From a bacterium (GTDB lineage: Bacteria; SZUA-79; Acidulodesulfobacterales; Acidulodesulfobacteraceae), in assembly GCA_021795355.1 (NCBI GenBank), contig JAJYPL010000001.1, positions 62,001 to 126,000 of the forward strand: 64,000 nt of DNA, in the 5' to 3' direction. Of the stretch, positions 41,144-50,359 are shown piece after piece (positions within the stretch are counted from its first letter, which is position 1; each line of letters starts with the position of its first letter). The notes under the pieces were generated by a model. That model was given only the letters and a program-made list of their open reading frames with translations. It was not told the origin of the DNA and ran no database searches. A program made the position numbers and the translations under genes.

Positions 41144-42208
41144 TTACGGGTTAATGCCGTTAATTTTTAATTTAATTAATCTTTTCCTGTATATAATATG
41201 AAATGAAAGCCTCATATTTGTGCATCCTGACGATTGAGCCGAATACCGGCCGCCTTTTGACCCGCTATCATCTCCTTTTTTAAAAACTATTACGTTTTTT
41301 ATTATTTTATAAGGCATATAGTATTTATTATGCGGCGTTTTATTTATAGCCGGAATTTCTTCCAGTTTATCGGGAGTATATCCGTTGAAAAAATTCCCGC
41401 CGTATTCTTTGTAAAGATAAACGTTTCTGACGAAAAATTTTCTGTTTGAATTATTGGTCAGCTGGTACTGCAGATAATAAAAATCCTTAATTCTGCTTAA
41501 GGAAATCGCGGTCAGCGTTATCCCGTCTTTTGTAACGGACTTATTAATTTTTTTTCTGTTTATCATAAGTATAAGATCCATAACATTGTGTTTTTCTTTC
41601 TCTAATTCTTCGGCTTTTTTGTTCAAAAGCGATTCCCGTGTTTTATATTTTTTTAACAAAACAATTTTTAATCCGTCTAATTTATTTTTTACGTAGTTCT
41701 TGACGAAAACGTTTTTTATAGTGTTTGCGATGTTTAAATTATACGTGACGGATTTAGCGTTCCTTATCCTCAAAAGCACGTTTATAAGTCCGTATTTAGT
41801 GTATATTTCAAGATTGCTCGTTGCTTGATAGTCGTACGTAATAGGTTTTATGAAAATCTGCCTGCCTACTATCTGTTCCGAAAAAGCTCCGGTATTACCG
41901 AGCGCCATATCCATGGGTATAACCGGCAATGTTATAACGGAGACGTATCCGGGAGCAGTATTTAATTTATAAATTATGCCGGATTTTATCCTTAATTTAT
42001 GCACCCAGAGTTTTTTCTTCAGCGTATATTTTTTTAACGCCGAATAATTTACTGCAAACGAAGGTTTGGCGGCAAAACTTATATAATATGCCGGAAATAA
42101 AAATAAGAAAAAAAGCATTATGCTATAAAAGTTTATGAAATAAATATATATACTTACATTATTATATTTCAATTTAAACTTTAATTTATAATTATAATTT
42201 TTTTTCAA
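41144..42208 (-). CDS. VirB9/TrbG/TraK-like outer-complex protein
   Basis: 354 residues from a TTG start (AAGGAGG 8 nt upstream fixes it; no ATG is nearby). A signal or TM segment at about 20-50 is followed by APGYVSVITLPVIPMDMALG...IFIKPITYDYQATSNLEIYTKYGLINVLLRI, the beta-sandwich pattern of VirB9/TrbG N-terminal domains, then a coiled stretch (about 195-225) and a C-terminal beta domain. It is expected in the periplasmic or outer-membrane core with the VirB10-like protein. Confidence 0.68.
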   Translation of the reverse strand: MKKNYNYKLKFKLKYNNVSIYIYFINFYSIMLFFLFLFPAYYISFAAKPSFAVNYSALKKYTLKKKLWVHKLRIKSGIIYKLNTAPGYVSVITLPVIPMDMALGNTGAFSEQIVGRQIFIKPITYDYQATSNLEIYTKYGLINVLLRIRNAKSVTYNLNIANTIKNVFVKNYVKNKLDGLKIVLLKKYKTRESLLNKKAEELEKEKHNVMDLILMINRKKINKSVTKDGITLTAISLSRIKDFYYLQYQLTNNSNRKFFVRNVYLYKEYGGNFFNGYTPDKLEEIPAINKTPHNKYYMPYKIIKNVIVFKKGDDSGSKGGRYSAQSSGCTNMRLSFHIIYRKRLIKLKINGINP

Positions 42209-42242
42209 AATATTTCCTCCTTTTTATCTGCTTATATTTTTG

Positions 42243-42587
42243 TTACGGTTTCATGCCGTTTTCTTCGTTATTGCCGTTATATTTTTCTAATTTATTAAAC
42301 ATTTTGAGTTTCGAGCCGCTGACCCTTATTTCGAAAATTCTTACGTATAAACCGTGAAGTCCTGCTAAAAACAAAAACAGATTTAAACCGTATAATATTA
42401 CGACCGCAGGATAAAGTTTAAAAGAATATGCTATAAAAAAATAAAATGAATTTATCCAATACTTAAAGTTCGGATTAGTAAAATAAAAAAGGCCGAATAA
42501 TCCGCTGAATACCAGAAAAGCTATTTCAATAATATCTAAATCGTCCCCATGCCCTCTTCCGTTTCCGCCGTAACCGTAATTACCCAT
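42243..42587 (-). CDS. Small two-TM membrane protein of the T4SS cluster
   Basis: 114 residues from ATG 42587 (GAGGAA 6 nt upstream; an in-frame TTG at 42602 has no site). A Gly-rich N-terminus (GNYGYGGNGRGHGDD) precedes two hydrophobic segments (about 20-40 and 60-85). It overlaps the end of the coupling-protein gene by 8 nt. No family recognised. Confidence 0.65.
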   Translation of the reverse strand: MGNYGYGGNGRGHGDDLDIIEIAFLVFSGLFGLFYFTNPNFKYWINSFYFFIAYSFKLYPAVVILYGLNLFLFLAGLHGLYVRIFEIRVSGSKLKMFNKLEKYNGNNEENGMKP

Positions 42588-44397
42588 ACAATTCTTCCTC
42601 AAACCAGCTCTTAGTTTTAGGCCGGTATATAGGATGCAGATATACTATGCCGGGCCCTTTTACTTCGCCGCCCGAATAAACCCTGTAAACGGACTGATTT
42701 AATTTTAAATTCGCAAAACCGTCCGTATCGAACGAGGGCATTTTTTCATAAGTTTTAGTCGTTCCCTGCGAAATCGTATTGTCATCGGAAAGCAGTTTTC
42801 CGATATAAGGGTTAAAAACCGCCCTGTCGTCCTGCTCTGTTATATTTTCGGTAATTTTAAGCTTATACTCCTTATCGCAAATTTTAGAAGCTTTTTCCCT
42901 TGAATAATCGTCGCTTAGCGCAAGCCAAATAGTCGATCTTATGTTTCCTATCAAAGAATTTAATTTTTCTTCGGAGCCGAGTTTCAGTTTTAAAGAGCTG
43001 TAGCTTTGGGTTAAAACTATATTCACCGCTTTAGACTGTCTGCATCTTGCGAAAAATTCCGCGTCAGATTCGATATCGCCGGAAGTCACGTAATTCTGAT
43101 ATTCGTCGCATATAAACAAGACGGGCCTTTTTGTATTTACTTTGTCGTCTATTACGGACTTGTAAACCCTGTTTAAAACCGTCCTGAAGTAATCTAATTT
43201 CATCATTATGCCTATAATCTTTCCGGTTAAACCGTATTTCGATTCGGGCATGTTCAATATAACTATTTTTCCGGAATTAACGGCTTCATGAAAGCCGGGA
43301 AAATTAAGTTTTTCCTGAGGCGCGCAGAATGTATCTTTAAAAACGGGCTTTATAAAATCGCTGCATACTCTTAAAGATTCGCTTTTTATAATACCTTTAG
43401 TCCTTTCGTCGAGGCCGGCGTAATCCGCTCCTGCAAAATAAGATACCGTTAATTTGAGTTCGTTTAGGTAAGTTGCGGTTTTGTTAGATTTTATTCTTAT
43501 TAAATTTTTGGCGTAATCTATAATGTTGTTCAGTTTATTATCGTCAGACAATATTTCGTAAATATCGCTTAAGGTGGCGTAATCCATGCAAAGCCTTATT
43601 ATATTTAGCGAATTTGCCAGAAGATTAATGGATTTGTCTTTCCAGAAACTGTCCTGCCTGCCGTCGTTAGAATTCATATTTTCTAAAACGGAGTATAATC
43701 TTTCAGCTATAATCTTTGCGTCAAGCTGCGGATAATGTATTGGATTAAAGTAATATCCCGAACCGGGTTTGATGATAACAATATCTTCGCCTCTGCCGTT
43801 GCGCTTCAATATTGAAACGGCTTCTTTCCAAAAATCGCCTTTAACGTCCAATATCAGCCCGCCTATTTTTTCATCCTGAGAACCGCTTTTGTATTTAGCC
43901 ATCTGATCTAAAAAAGGATATGCGCAGGCGGTAGTTTTTCCGGTACCGGTTGAACCGAGTATAAGTATTCCCGTATAAAGCCCTTTTGCATCCATAGTAA
44001 GCCAGTCCGGTTTTTCTTTTCTGCTTCCGTCTTTTTCGTGCAATTCTCCTATAACGAGCTGAAGTTCATTGCTTTCCGGCCAAATCATAGCGCCGGTATT
44101 TTTTGATTTTTTACCGTTATATAGTTTATTTTTATTTTTTTTGTCTTCGTCCGGTTTAAAATATAAATATTTATTAAAAACTATATTGGACAAAGTGTAT
44201 GACGACGCAAACCACGTAGTTAAAGGAATAAAAATAAACACAAGTTTGACTTCTTTAAAATAAGCAAAATAACAGGATATTTTTCCGTCTAAAAAAAATC
44301 CGGACATCAGAAACAGATAAATCATTTCCGCGGCAAAAATCACGCCGGAAACCGACAGCTTGACGATAAAAGCTCCGTTTTTTTTGCCGTTTTTCAT
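42580..44397 (-). CDS. VirD4/TraD-type coupling protein
   Basis: ATPase that presents substrates to the T4SS channel. Start ATG 44397 overlaps the upstream stop in ATGA (605 residues; the frame is open to 44457). It has two N-terminal TM helices (about 10-60), Walker A LGSTGTGKTTACAYPF (about 150), Walker B VLFICDEYQNYV, and ARCRQSKAVNIVLTQSYSSLK, as in the TraG/VirD4 family. Its presence without a visible relaxase leaves open whether the substrate is DNA or protein. Confidence 0.88.
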   Translation of the reverse strand: MKNGKKNGAFIVKLSVSGVIFAAEMIYLFLMSGFFLDGKISCYFAYFKEVKLVFIFIPLTTWFASSYTLSNIVFNKYLYFKPDEDKKNKNKLYNGKKSKNTGAMIWPESNELQLVIGELHEKDGSRKEKPDWLTMDAKGLYTGILILGSTGTGKTTACAYPFLDQMAKYKSGSQDEKIGGLILDVKGDFWKEAVSILKRNGRGEDIVIIKPGSGYYFNPIHYPQLDAKIIAERLYSVLENMNSNDGRQDSFWKDKSINLLANSLNIIRLCMDYATLSDIYEILSDDNKLNNIIDYAKNLIRIKSNKTATYLNELKLTVSYFAGADYAGLDERTKGIIKSESLRVCSDFIKPVFKDTFCAPQEKLNFPGFHEAVNSGKIVILNMPESKYGLTGKIIGIMMKLDYFRTVLNRVYKSVIDDKVNTKRPVLFICDEYQNYVTSGDIESDAEFFARCRQSKAVNIVLTQSYSSLKLKLGSEEKLNSLIGNIRSTIWLALSDDYSREKASKICDKEYKLKITENITEQDDRAVFNPYIGKLLSDDNTISQGTTKTYEKMPSFDTDGFANLKLNQSVYRVYSGGEVKGPGIVYLHPIYRPKTKSWFEEELYG

Positions 44398-45479
44398 GAT
44401 TTCAATAACCTCCCGACTATGTTTCTTACGGCTCTTATATCGGAATAATATGTCCATAAAGAAGGCTCTATCATTTTTAAATCTTCAATCGCAACGTAAT
44501 GTCTTTTATTTAAAACAGCCGCCGTTTTTAAAATTTTAACGGTTTCGCGCCATCTTCTGTCGGAAACTATAACCTGTTTATTTTTTAATTCTTCTCTGAT
44601 TAAATACATTTTGTTTAAAATATCCGCGCTTATTTCTGCGTTTTCGGCAGCTTTACTCAGAATAGCTATGTCTTCCCTGCGCAAAAAACCTCCGCCTCCG
44701 TCTTCCGTTTTTCTCTTCCCCGCCGATTCTCCTCCTTCTTCACCGTCTATTGCCCCTTTATCTTCTGCGGCTATCCCTGTCGTTTTTTCTCTTTTATAAG
44801 TTTCGGTTTTTTCAATATCTCCGTATATATCCCAGTCTTTAAGCCCAAGCAATTTCTTGAAATTTTCTTCGCTCCTTACGGACAGAATTTCCATCCTGAA
44901 TAAAAATCTGTCGTAAAGAGGCAAAAGATTTGAATCGGAAGACTTATCCGGCCTTTCGTTAGACGACGCGAAAAGGCTTATTAAGGGAATTTTAACAGGC
45001 TCGGAGTTTCCGTAATACATTACTCTTTCGTTCATTATAGAAAGCAATGAATTTAACGTAGAATGCGGACCTTTAAAAAATTCGTCTATCAAAGCTATAT
45101 CGCAGTTGTCGATGCCGATTTTATTTCGGCTGCGCCCGTTGCGCCTTTCACCGGTACTTTCGCCTGCACACGTACTTGCCCCTAGAATTGCCTCCGATAC
45201 TGTGTCTGCACCTGCATATTCGTAAGAAAGAAGTTCGTCTATTCGCGTAGCCGGCGTCATCTGAAAGTCGAAAAATTTTAAACCCTTTACCCTGCCTGCA
45301 AGCGCTTTTAAAACAGCGGTCTTTGCAAGCCCCGGTCCGCCTATCAATATTGAATGTTTTCTCGAAATAACGGATAAAACTATCATATCTACGGCGTTTT
45401 TTCTTTCCAGAAAGCTTGCATTTAAACCGTCCTTTATAGCGTCTATTTTATCTACTATTCTATATAGCTGTTCGTTCAT
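44394..45479 (-). CDS. MoxR/RavA-type AAA+ ATPase within the T4SS cluster
   Basis: 361 residues: Walker A LIGGPGLAKTAVLKAL (about 40), Walker B ALIDEFFKGPHSTLNSLLSIMNERVMYYG, sensor LFASSNERPDKS and arginine-finger region PLYDRFLFRMEI, then a lid domain with VSDRRWRETVKIL typical of RavA. A Gly/Lys-rich insert occupies about 225-255. MoxR ATPases are chaperone-like and normally found beside VWA-domain genes. Here it is embedded between virB10- and virD4-like genes, with ATGA overlap to the latter. Confidence 0.88.
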   Translation of the reverse strand: MNEQLYRIVDKIDAIKDGLNASFLERKNAVDMIVLSVISRKHSILIGGPGLAKTAVLKALAGRVKGLKFFDFQMTPATRIDELLSYEYAGADTVSEAILGASTCAGESTGERRNGRSRNKIGIDNCDIALIDEFFKGPHSTLNSLLSIMNERVMYYGNSEPVKIPLISLFASSNERPDKSSDSNLLPLYDRFLFRMEILSVRSEENFKKLLGLKDWDIYGDIEKTETYKREKTTGIAAEDKGAIDGEEGGESAGKRKTEDGGGGFLRREDIAILSKAAENAEISADILNKMYLIREELKNKQVIVSDRRWRETVKILKTAAVLNKRHYVAIEDLKMIEPSLWTYYSDIRAVRNIVGRLLKS

Positions 45480-45515
45480 AATTTTAAATTGCAGTCAATA
45501 TATTATACTATTTGC

Positions 45516-45600
45516 AGTCATTGCGAGCCGCGAAGCGGCGAAGCAGTCTTATTGTTTTAGACAAAAAGCTAAGATTGCTTCGCTAACGCCCGCAATGAAA
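45516..45600. repeat. Inverted ATTGCGAG-type repeat pair
   Basis: CATTGCGAGCCGCGAAGCGG at 45519 and its inverted partner ending CGCCCGCAATG at 45596 flank a TTGTTTTAGACAAAA hairpin. It fills the gap between the virB10-like and MoxR genes. Confidence 0.75.
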
Positions 45601-45605
45601 AATTA

Positions 45606-46928
45606 TTAATTGTTGTTCACATAGAGCGGTCTTAAAAATATTATCTTAATCGGCGTACCCGCCGGCAAAGTTATGCTTATGTTTTGTTGATTGGACTGCG
45701 CATAACCGTTAAGTCCGTTTTCCGCGGCGTTAAGTTCGTTCTGTGCGACGTTTTGCCGAACCTGATCCTGAAAAGTATAAGGAATGGAAGAGTTTACGCC
45801 AGATCCGCCTCCGACGAAAATAGAAGCCGCGCCGACTATGCCCTGCGCTATCGAAGTTAAGATATTTCCGGCATAATGATTATGAACATCGCCTTTTACG
45901 CCTCCGGAACCGTCCGGCATCATAGCTATAGCGTCTATAGACAGAGATTTTCCCGATTGTTCTATGATTTTATCGAAATTAATATTAAGCCTGCTTAAAG
46001 AATGCTTTACGCTTACCGTTCCAAAAAATTCCGCTCCTTTTTTAAAAACCGCTTTGCCGTCCGAATAATAACCCGAAACGGCTGCCGCTATAACCGGAAC
46101 GGACGTATTATAGGAAAAAATTTTATATTTCGTATATGCGTTTATTACGGTGCCTTGCGGAACGGCTGTTTCGGAAGAAACGGATTTAAGTTGAGAGCCG
46201 TTGCTTTCCGGTCTGCCGTCTAAAGCATCTAAAGATTTCAAATTTGAAGAACTTCTTTTTTTAACTCCTCTTTCTTCGTCTAATATATATTTTCCGTAGC
46301 TTGCTTTTATAAAAACTACGGTTTTTTTGGTTATCTGAGCCGCCGAAGCAGTTTGGCGGCTTGCAGCGTATGTTCTATTTCCGCCGTATCCTTTCGAATT
46401 AAATTTTATATGCCTGTTCAAATTGTCCGCCTCCTTTTTAAATTTTGTGTTAAACTTTTTTAAGCCGTTTTTCCCTCTACTCTTAACGCCTGTATTATCG
46501 GCTTCCGGCGGTTGTCTGCTTTTGCCGTTTTCGCTGAAAACCGAAGGCGAAAACATTTTTTTATCGTTTATAACCGTATTGTCTTTTACAATTTTTTTAA
46601 ATTTTTTTTCAGGTTTTCCGCTAAATATATATTTTAAAAACAGCAAAGAGGCAATTAATATAACGAAAATTATCAGCGGTAATTTAAAATAGCGTAAAAA
46701 ATCTTTGCCGGATAATTTTTTGGGAGCTGCAGGACTTGAGTTGTAGATATCTTTGCCGCCGTCCGCATTTTCATTGCTATTTTCTGCGCCGCTTTCAGCC
46801 CCGATTTTATTTCCGCCCCCATCAACGTCTCCGATTTCGGTTTCCTCTTTGTTTTCGTTTATATTTTTGCCGTCATTTTCCAAGTCTTCTTCTCTTATCA
46901 CATTAGAATCGTTAAAATTTTTAAACAC
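45606..46928 (-). CDS. VirB10/TrbI-like channel protein
   Basis: 440 residues from GTG 46928 (GGAGGAGC upstream). Acidic cytoplasmic N-terminus (about 1-75), one TM (about 76-98), a long basic linker (about 100-240), then the TrbI-type beta barrel: AVPQGTVINAYTKYKIFSYNTSVPVIAAAVSGYY, GAEFFGTVSVKHSLSRLNINFDKII, GGVKGDVHNHYAGNI. The end ITLPAGTPIKIIFLRPLYV is typical. It would link inner and outer complexes. Three nt separate it from the virB8-like gene. Confidence 0.88.
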   Translation of the reverse strand: MFKNFNDSNVIREEDLENDGKNINENKEETEIGDVDGGGNKIGAESGAENSNENADGGKDIYNSSPAAPKKLSGKDFLRYFKLPLIIFVILIASLLFLKYIFSGKPEKKFKKIVKDNTVINDKKMFSPSVFSENGKSRQPPEADNTGVKSRGKNGLKKFNTKFKKEADNLNRHIKFNSKGYGGNRTYAASRQTASAAQITKKTVVFIKASYGKYILDEERGVKKRSSSNLKSLDALDGRPESNGSQLKSVSSETAVPQGTVINAYTKYKIFSYNTSVPVIAAAVSGYYSDGKAVFKKGAEFFGTVSVKHSLSRLNINFDKIIEQSGKSLSIDAIAMMPDGSGGVKGDVHNHYAGNILTSIAQGIVGAASIFVGGGSGVNSSIPYTFQDQVRQNVAQNELNAAENGLNGYAQSNQQNISITLPAGTPIKIIFLRPLYVNNN

Positions 46929-46931
46929 GGG

Positions 46932-47594
46932 CTACGCTCCTCCAAGTTTTAAACTGCTGAAATAAACTACTTCCAAACCGAAAGGATACTGAATGCTTCT
47001 TTTTACTCTTTTGAGAATCAATTTATCTTCGTAAGCGGCCGCATTTTTAACGGAAGTATCGGAATTGGATATTACGGTTCGTATAACGTAAAGTTTTAAT
47101 TCGTCGTGATTTACGGTCTGCTTAATTAACTTTATTTTTTTAAATTTTATCTTTGAAGTAATATCCGCTTTTTCCATTTTTTGAACGAATCTGCTTCTTA
47201 TAATAGCGCGAAGCGTTTTTTTGCCGTATGTTTCCGACATTTTATTTAATGCGCGCGAAAGCTCCGTTTTTATCATTATCGAATTAAATGCCGTAAATTC
47301 CCTGACGAAGCTTTTTGAAAAATATGTAATTTCACCCATTCCGGTTTTATTATTAAACGGCAGGTTCCTCAAAATTTTTGCGTTTCCGACGGAATTAACC
47401 CTTATGACCACAGGAATCCTGTTTGCTTTATAAGTATAAAAAGCCGTCGATAAGGACGCCAAAGTAATTAAAGACATTAAGACTATTACTATTTTTAGAG
47501 TCGCATTCTGGGCTTCCAAATCGCCCCATATCTCGTAAAACAGCCTTCCGTTTCTTTTTTTATAACCGTCTTTATAATTAAACAGATTAGACAT
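46932..47594 (-). CDS. VirB8/TraE-like inner-membrane protein
   Basis: 220 residues: cytoplasmic N-terminus with FYEIWGDLEAQN, one TM (about 33-53), and a periplasmic NTF2-like domain with VVIRVNSVGNA, SKSFVREFTAFN, FVQKMEKADITSKIKFKKIKLI and LYVIRTVISNS. It is an assembly factor for the channel in known systems. Position directly before the virB10-like gene supports it. Confidence 0.82.
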   Translation of the reverse strand: MSNLFNYKDGYKKRNGRLFYEIWGDLEAQNATLKIVIVLMSLITLASLSTAFYTYKANRIPVVIRVNSVGNAKILRNLPFNNKTGMGEITYFSKSFVREFTAFNSIMIKTELSRALNKMSETYGKKTLRAIIRSRFVQKMEKADITSKIKFKKIKLIKQTVNHDELKLYVIRTVISNSDTSVKNAAAYEDKLILKRVKRSIQYPFGLEVVYFSSLKLGGA

Positions 47595-47637
47595 CTTGCG
47601 CCCTTTAATTTATTTTTTATTTAATTAATTCTCTATC

Positions 47638-48855
47638 TTACGATACCGAAGCAATTCCTACCGATACTATTTTAGATTTTACGCTTTTAATTTTTTCGTG
47701 GGCTTCTCCGCTTATTCCGTCGAATAATTTTGCGACTAAAAACGGAACCGAAACGTTTATAAATATCATTACGATAAAAACGGTTATAATCTCCGCAAAA
47801 GTAAACAACCCGAGAATATTGCCTATTCCGCTTCCGGTAGAAGGCATATCTGCGGATTCCATTTTGCTCAATATAGTAAAAAAAATAAGCTGTTCGAGGG
47901 CTGCCATAACGCCCCAGAACGAAATCTCGACGAACATCTTAAACCATTTGCCGAATATACCCCTCATATAAGGTATAGCTTCAAATCCGAGTATTATCGG
48001 ACACAACGAAAACAAAAGCCCAAGGAAGACAAGCTGTATCAACGCCATAAAAAGCTGTATAGCAAGATAGATTATATTAAACAAAAACCATACTATACCC
48101 ATAAGAACAGCTCCGGTTATCGCATGCATAGCGCCGGCAAGCCATGAAACGGGATTAATATTCCAGCCGCTTTTTACGGAAGCGGTGCCGTTCGAAGAAA
48201 CGGTCGGAATCGAAACCGAATGAAGGCTGCCTGAAATGGAAGACACTATCTGCGAAACCGACTGCCCTATTCCCAATATGTTTTGTTTTATAAGATAAAG
48301 CTGAATTTTATCGGCTAAAGTCAATATAAGCTGGGCAAAATTAGACTGCCCCGTCTGCTTCCAAGAAAGAAAGCCTATCGCTATCAGCGCCGTTCTCAAA
48401 AATAATCCGTAATAATTAAAAGCGGCTCCGGTTAATTCCGCGCGGTACCCTTCGAAAAAAGAAAGTACTATTCCAAGAGCAAATAAAAAATAGAACATAT
48501 AAGTAACAAAAGTACTAAGTTCGGAATCGTTATTTAATGCAGGCGGAATAGAGTCGATTGATAGCATGCTTAAATCTTCGCCGTTTTTAAGTTTCGATAT
48601 AGAAAGGGCGGATTCGTTTAATTCAGTATTATTCGACTGCTTTCCTCCCTTTTTTGAAGAAGCGGCCGAAGCCGGCGGATTAGCCGCATAACAGCTTTTT
48701 GCGTTAAAAACACCCGAAAAATATGTAAAAATTGTAAAAATTGATAAATTTACCGTAAAAAATATAGACAAAAATGTCATATATTTTATCAAAATATTAT
48801 AATGTAAATTTTTGCGGTTAAAATTGTTATATTGTTTTATTTTCATATTTTTCAT
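47638..48855 (-). CDS. VirB6/TrbL-like polytopic membrane protein
   Basis: 405 residues. An N-terminal signal-like helix and Ser-rich loop are followed by about six TM helices, including MGIVWFLFNIIYLAIQLFMA and SLCPIILGFEAIPYMRGIFGKW, the pattern of TrbL/VirB6 or the TraG N-terminus. Expected to form part of the inner-membrane pore. Located between virB5-like and virB8-like genes, as in many systems. Confidence 0.8.
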   Translation of the reverse strand: MKNMKIKQYNNFNRKNLHYNILIKYMTFLSIFFTVNLSIFTIFTYFSGVFNAKSCYAANPPASAASSKKGGKQSNNTELNESALSISKLKNGEDLSMLSIDSIPPALNNDSELSTFVTYMFYFLFALGIVLSFFEGYRAELTGAAFNYYGLFLRTALIAIGFLSWKQTGQSNFAQLILTLADKIQLYLIKQNILGIGQSVSQIVSSISGSLHSVSIPTVSSNGTASVKSGWNINPVSWLAGAMHAITGAVLMGIVWFLFNIIYLAIQLFMALIQLVFLGLLFSLCPIILGFEAIPYMRGIFGKWFKMFVEISFWGVMAALEQLIFFTILSKMESADMPSTGSGIGNILGLFTFAEIITVFIVMIFINVSVPFLVAKLFDGISGEAHEKIKSVKSKIVSVGIASVS

Positions 48856-48905
48856 TTATTAATTTTGTAATCGAAAATATTTATATGTTTCTTTTTATCA
48901 ATTTG

Positions 48906-49030
48906 TGACAGTGACAGAATTGAATTATGTCAACATATTTAAAAGAAAAGGTGTCTGATTTTATTTTCCGCATGCGTAACTGTAAATTCACATAAAATTT
49001 ATTTTGCGGAAAAATAATCTGACAACTTAT
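48906..49030. repeat. Degenerate GACAGAATT palindrome plus a GGTGTC inverted-repeat element
   Basis: GTGACAGAATTGAATTATGT (48911-48930) is a decayed member of the GACAGAATT family. An 80-bp GGTGTC element (48951-49030) begins AAAAGGTGTCTGATTTTATT and ends AATAATCTGACAACTT, with inner TTTTCCGCA/TGCGGAAAA pairing. Confidence 0.7.
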
Positions 49031-49058
49031 CCGCTGTTGCAGGATTAAGGTCATATCC

Positions 49059-50192
49059 TTACATAGTCGTTTTCGTGTAATAATTTAAACCCGGCGTAGG
49101 ATTAGCCTGGGGAAGAATTACCGAACCGTCATGCTCTTTTTTGATTTCTTCGGCGGATTTATCGAGTTCTATCTGCTTAAGCTGGCTTTCCATATAGCCT
49201 AAATTTTTTAAGCTTGCGGCGTTTTCTTCTGCAATAGTAGTTAAAATAGAACTTTGATAAGCATAATAGTTGCTGCTGTTTTTTAAAGCATTTTGCGAAA
49301 TTTCATCTATAAATTCGGAACCTTCAAGTTCGGCTTTATGTGCTCTTGCCGCAGACAAACCGGCATTATAAAGCCCCGCCGATGCAGTATCGTCCAAAAA
49401 TCCTCCGGCTAAATCAGTGCAGCCGCCCACGGGATTTCCGCTTGAATCAAAAGTATAGCCGGCATTAAGCGACGAACAGTTTATAGTCTCGGAAGGATAT
49501 CCTGAATTTCCGGCGGAATTAAACATTGCCCCCTGAGAAAATGAAATAGAGCCGTTTTCAAGATTAGTTTTATTTAACGAACCCGGCTGTCCGTAAACAG
49601 AACCTCCAGAAACAAAAACTGCTGGATTATAGGTATTTTCTTCTGGAGTTGCGGAAACAATATTCCCATATTCAGACGATTCATAATTAATGTCGGAATT
49701 AACATCAGATACTACATTCTGCAAAGAACCTGCCTGAACGTCGCTTGAGGTCAAATCCTGCGGAATTTGGTTAAAAGCCGAATTAATCTGATTGTTTAAA
49801 TTATTTATACTGCTCTCGGCATCTTCTACCGAATTAACTAAATGGCTTATTTTGTCAAAGTTTATTACTATATTCTGATACTCTTCCTGCATACTCGAAA
49901 CATCTGCCGTTAATTTATCAACGGTAGCCATTGCTTCCGAAAGTCCGGGTCCGGGATTAAAAAGCGGTCCTCCGCTTGCCCCCGGAGCATAGCCGAGAGT
50001 CCCCGCCAATCCCTGCAGCGCCGAAAACGCTCCGCTTGCGGCAGTCTCTACCGACTGGATCTGTCCGGATATAGCGGTTATATCGGGAATAGGCAGCGGC
50101 AGTCCGTACGAAACGCCGGTTAAATATGCCGAAACCGTAAAAATCAAGATAATCGAAGCTATGACAGTTTTGTTTTTAACTATTTTCTTCAT
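49059..50192 (-). CDS. VirB5/TrbJ-like secreted protein
   Basis: 377 residues with a signal peptide (about 1-30, GVSYG) and long helical stretches: AISGQIQSVETAASGAFSAL, AMATVDKLTADVSSMQEEYQNIVINF, AAENAASL-type repeats near the end, and LKQIELDKSAEEIKKEH. TrbJ/VirB5 proteins share this helical periplasmic layout and sit near virB4 and virB6. The middle third is Ser/Gly/Asn-rich. GGAGG precedes the ATG. Identity rests on topology and position. Confidence 0.68.
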   Translation of the reverse strand: MKKIVKNKTVIASIILIFTVSAYLTGVSYGLPLPIPDITAISGQIQSVETAASGAFSALQGLAGTLGYAPGASGGPLFNPGPGLSEAMATVDKLTADVSSMQEEYQNIVINFDKISHLVNSVEDAESSINNLNNQINSAFNQIPQDLTSSDVQAGSLQNVVSDVNSDINYESSEYGNIVSATPEENTYNPAVFVSGGSVYGQPGSLNKTNLENGSISFSQGAMFNSAGNSGYPSETINCSSLNAGYTFDSSGNPVGGCTDLAGGFLDDTASAGLYNAGLSAARAHKAELEGSEFIDEISQNALKNSSNYYAYQSSILTTIAEENAASLKNLGYMESQLKQIELDKSAEEIKKEHDGSVILPQANPTPGLNYYTKTTM

Positions 50193-50223
50193 TTTTTAAA
50201 TCCTCCCGATATATCCTTAGCCA

Positions 50224-50300
50224 AAAAAATAAATATGACACCTTTTCCCTATAAACCACCCCGGCAGCCAAAGGCTGCCTCCCCTGCTTGTTGGGGAGTT
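50224..50300. repeat. GGTGTC half copy plus CCACCCC-type repeat
   Basis: AAATAAATATGACACCTTTTCC (50228-50249) is a right arm of the GGTGTC family. CCACCCCGGCAGCCAAAGGC and TCCCCTGCTTGTTGGGGA follow. The same combination occurs at 36862-36938. Confidence 0.7.
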
Positions 50301-50359
50301 ATGAGTTATCACCATCACAATCTGGAAAGACGTAATTCAATTCTGCCCCGTAACAAAAT

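Noticed and set aside
45516-45600. Possible att site for integration of the T4SS cluster
   Set aside because: The sequence is a member of a repeat family also found outside the cluster, and no integrase or matching direct repeat bounds the region.
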